Part shown: positions 61,845 through 64,000 of the stretch, in pieces
Numbering within the stretch: position 1 is the first letter of the stretch
How the letters are laid out: each line of letters opens with the position of its first letter
DNA from: Tetracentron sinense
Taxonomy: Eukaryota; Streptophyta; Magnoliopsida; Trochodendrales; Trochodendraceae
Direction: 5' to 3'
DNA: 64,000 nucleotides
Assembly (NCBI GenBank): GCA_015143295.1
Contig: JABCRI010000989.1
Location: 124,001-188,000 of the forward strand
Translations under genes and position numbers: made by a program
Notes under the pieces: generated by a model
The model's input: only the letters and a program-made list of their open reading frames with translations
Database searches by the model: none
What the model was told of the DNA's origin: nothing

Positions 61845-61980
61845 CATTTTTTTTTTTTGTGATATCATTTACCACGTTAGTTCAAGGTTAGAAGTTAGTT
61901 TGGGCATAAGAGTTCTCGCAACTCATACTCAGGGGATTAGATCATTGGACCTCCCTCAACAGGCGCTAGAGTAAAATTAC
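61845..61980 (-). mobile_element. SINE with 10-bp target duplication
   Basis: TAATACACAC occurs at 61835-61844 and again at 61981-61990. Between them is a minus-oriented SINE with a T run (plus strand) at 61847-61858, body GATATCATTTACCACG and box B-like GAGGTCCAATGATCTAATCC on the minus strand. Confidence 0.75.
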
Positions 61981-61990
61981 TAATACACAC

Positions 61991-62899
61991 ATTTTCTAAA
62001 AAAAACATTACTTTCTCTCTCTATGGCCAAAGACCTCAGCAAGACACTAGAAGGATTATTCTAAGCTGAAATCTCTTTCCTCTATTCCTTTTGTCATTCT
62101 TAATTGTATGATTTGGAATTGATTTTCTCCGCTTCGATAGAAAAAAAACCATATGCAGCAAATTGACATGGAAAGGTGGTGTCTTCACGGAGACAAAAAA
62201 GAGAGCAAATGGAGAAGCGAAGTGTTTGAGTTCCTGTTAGTGATCTCTTAGTTCTTTTGAAAACTTAATTCATCATTCGGTAAGAGGAAAATTGAAATTT
62301 TCGATATCCGATGGAGAAGCAAATCCAAACTGAATTGAATAATATTACGAATAAAAGAGAGAATAGTAGCATTGAAGAACGTTCGATGATTGGAGAAGAA
62401 CAAGTACTTTTACCGGTGGATGAATCTTAGGCTCATATAAGAACAACAATTAATTGAGGTATTTGATCAGGGCACTATATAGTTTTAAGAAAATGATTCG
62501 TAATAGTAATTTTAAGTTTAGTGTGTAGTTAACAAATGTTGACGTGCACATAACTAAAAATTATATGATAAAGAACTTTACCTACAGCTACCTTATTTTA
62601 GGACTTTGACCAAATGCAGCCTCTTTCTCCTTCATATAAAAAGATAAAAGGAATACCCAAAAGCAAACTCCATGAAAAGTGTAAGAACTCCAAAGAATAT
62701 GGATTATCAGGATATTGTTAATGTATATAGGTTGATCCCAAATCCTAACTTGTTGATTCCACTACATACGTTTACTTTTACATTATAAAGTCAAAGTCAA
62801 ATGGGCATTTTCATATTTTGTACAATCAAGAAAACTGTGGCAAATTGGAGAATCAGACAAGATGAAGGGGCAATTAGGGTAGAGTCATGATTCTCTTTG
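61991..62899. other. Intergenic stretch, nothing recognised
   Basis: AT-rich, no coding signal or repeat ends. Confidence 0.35.
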
Positions 62900-63110
62900 C
62901 AGGGGCTAACAATGGGTTCGAGGCATACCCTCAATTGAGTGCTAAGTTCATGGGTCATCGCATCTGTTTGTGTCTGTTTGCAAACTCCCGTCCACCTAGC
63001 TCTGCCCCTCTCACTACGCCCTTATTAGTACAATACGATTTTTATTTCATTTTTTTCAAAATTTCAGACGGAGATTTAGCCCTCCTGCCCCATTTGGATC
63101 CGCCCGGGGC
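62900..63110. mobile_element. hAT MITE, CAGGGGCTAAC type (copy 3)
   Basis: CAGGGGCTAACAATGGG at the left and CCCCATTTGGATCCGCCC at the right match the ends of the copy at 24151-24348. It lies within 300 bp of the LOH start codon. Confidence 0.55.
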
Positions 63111-63385
63111 AATATAATCATTAAGTATGAAAAAAAGTATTTCTTTTATTTTTATAGAGCTGAACCAATAGCATAGTTTCTGTAGCGCTCTGTGCTAGAA
63201 GGGGTTTGTTGCAAATCCACGCTCTCTTAAATTCTGTCCAAGTGTTTTTTTTTTGTGTTATTTCAATAGGAAATCTTCTCCATCTAAGGAGTGTCGCCGA
63301 GGTAAGAGAGAGTCTGGAGTCTCTCTCGATCCAACATTACTGGATCTCTCTGCTCTGTAGATTCTTTAATCATTGAAGGTCGAAA
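63111..63385 (+). promoter_or_regulatory. Promoter and leader of the ceramide synthase gene
   Basis: A CT/GA-rich leader with an inverted pair GAGAGAGTCTGGAGTCTCTC at about 63307 and no clear TATA box. CGAG|GTAAGA at about 63300 could be a leader intron donor, but no matching acceptor stands out. Confidence 0.4.
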
Positions 63386-63523
63386 ATGGGTATTTGGGAA
63401 TCCATAGGTTTCATCGAGTGGGAGAAGGAATCTTACCCTCAATACGAAGATTTCTCTGTTCTTCCCTTCCTCGTTTTGTTCTTCCCGTCGATTCGTTTCT
63501 TTCTGGACAGATTCATCTTTGAG
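63386..63523 (+). CDS. LOH: LAG1-type ceramide synthase, exon 1 (partial)
   Basis: Exon 1 encodes 46 residues, MGIWESIGFIEWEKESYPQY then EDFSVLPFLVLFFPSIRFFL and DRFIFE, ending in phase 0 at GAG|GTATTA. This matches the start of plant LAG1 homologues, closest to Arabidopsis LOH1/LOH3 (MGLLESVKSINWEHESSPVY...LDRFVFE). The enzyme joins a sphingoid base to a fatty acyl-CoA in the endoplasmic reticulum; the LOH1/LOH3 class prefers very-long-chain acyl groups, and that preference is inferred here by similarity only. The first membrane helix is residues about 25-41. The remaining exons, with the Lag motif and its two histidines, lie beyond the window. Confidence 0.92.
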
Positions 63524-64000
63524 GTATTATGTTAAATAAATTATGTAATTGGTCTGGGGTTTTGATTTTATTGGTGGGTTTTTATTTTTTTTCAGTTCAG
63601 TGGATTATTGATGAAGTGGGTCTCTAGTGTTAGTAGATTTGTTCACTTTCTTTCATAATTTCTTTTCTGATTTTAATTTTTTATTTATTGCTTCAGCTTA
63701 GAATGCTCTATACCCGAAATCTTATCTCTTTAAATGATTCTTTTAGTTTTACTTGGTGGGTTTGTGTTTACTATTGTAGTTCTGTTTTTCATTTATAGGT
63801 ACTTGTGTTTTTGTTTGTTAAGCAGATGATACTTTAATGCTTCCATGATTCATATGTTTTTCTACAGTTTTAGATGCAAGGTTTGATGCTACTATGTGAA
63901 CCGAGATCAATGTTTGTAAACCGATTGTTGGTTTATCTATTTATCCTCCAATTGCTAGTTCAAATATCCTATTTGTGTGCCTTCAATTTGAGAAAGGAGC
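63524..64000 (+). other. Intron 1 of the ceramide synthase gene (runs off the window)
   Basis: T-rich sequence with no further coding match up to the window end. A first intron at this place is usual for the family. Confidence 0.7.

Overview
This is nuclear DNA of a flowering plant. The evidence is split plant genes with GT-AG introns, plant-specific gene families (GLUTAMINE DUMPER, SOFL), a decayed piece of plastid rpl16, and a dense layer of plant-type transposons (LINE, SINE, hAT, PIF/Harbinger, Helitron, LTR fossils). It looks like a dicot or an early-diverging angiosperm rather than a grass, but the species cannot be fixed from the sequence. The window is AT-rich and gene-poor: five host genes in 64 kb, two of them cut by the window edges.

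Layout. 1-1.2 kb: two LINE tails, lying just beyond the last visible exon of the gene that follows. 2.1-5.3 kb (minus): exons 1-5 of a chloroplast SppA protease; the serine-bearing half is not in the window. 6.1-13.1 kb: a 7-kb PIF/Harbinger transposon with a three-exon DDE transposase and a Myb/SANT ORF1, inserted in and splitting an older small repeat. 15.5-18.1 kb: a Ulp1-like transposon remnant and a probable solo LTR. 18.1-23.4 kb: Helitron A (minus), carrying an exon of a PFA-DSP phosphatase. 23.6-24.6 kb: MITEs and a SINE. 24.9-27.7 kb (plus): an intact cytosolic-type 6-phosphogluconate dehydrogenase gene with a probable 5' UTR intron. 30.5-31.1 kb (minus): a SOFL gene with a very long acidic tract. 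32.9-35.6 kb: hAT MITEs and other repeats. 37.8-38.2 kb (minus): a GLUTAMINE DUMPER gene with a TATA box. 38.4-51.5 kb: SINEs, several foldback MITEs, a Harbinger-derived MITE, an 800-bp palindrome, a hAT MITE with a perfect 8-bp target duplication, and a second probable solo LTR. 51.7-55.8 kb: Helitron B (plus), carrying exons of a GDT1-like (UPF0016) transporter gene. 56-63.1 kb: repeats and the rpl16 fragment. 63.4 kb to the end (plus): exon 1 of a LAG1-type ceramide synthase.

The host genes are single, independently promoted units with unrelated roles: plastid proteolysis, the oxidative pentose phosphate pathway, cytokinin-related signalling, amino-acid export and sphingolipid synthesis. 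The links in this window are between mobile elements: two Helitrons with matching ends in opposite orientation, each holding a different host gene fragment; one Harbinger element and a MITE sharing its ends; one SINE group whose copies all point the same way. I found no rRNA genes, no free-standing tRNA genes and no CRISPR arrays.

Exon borders were placed by eye from splice signals and recalled family sequences. Repeat borders without a stated target duplication are approximate.
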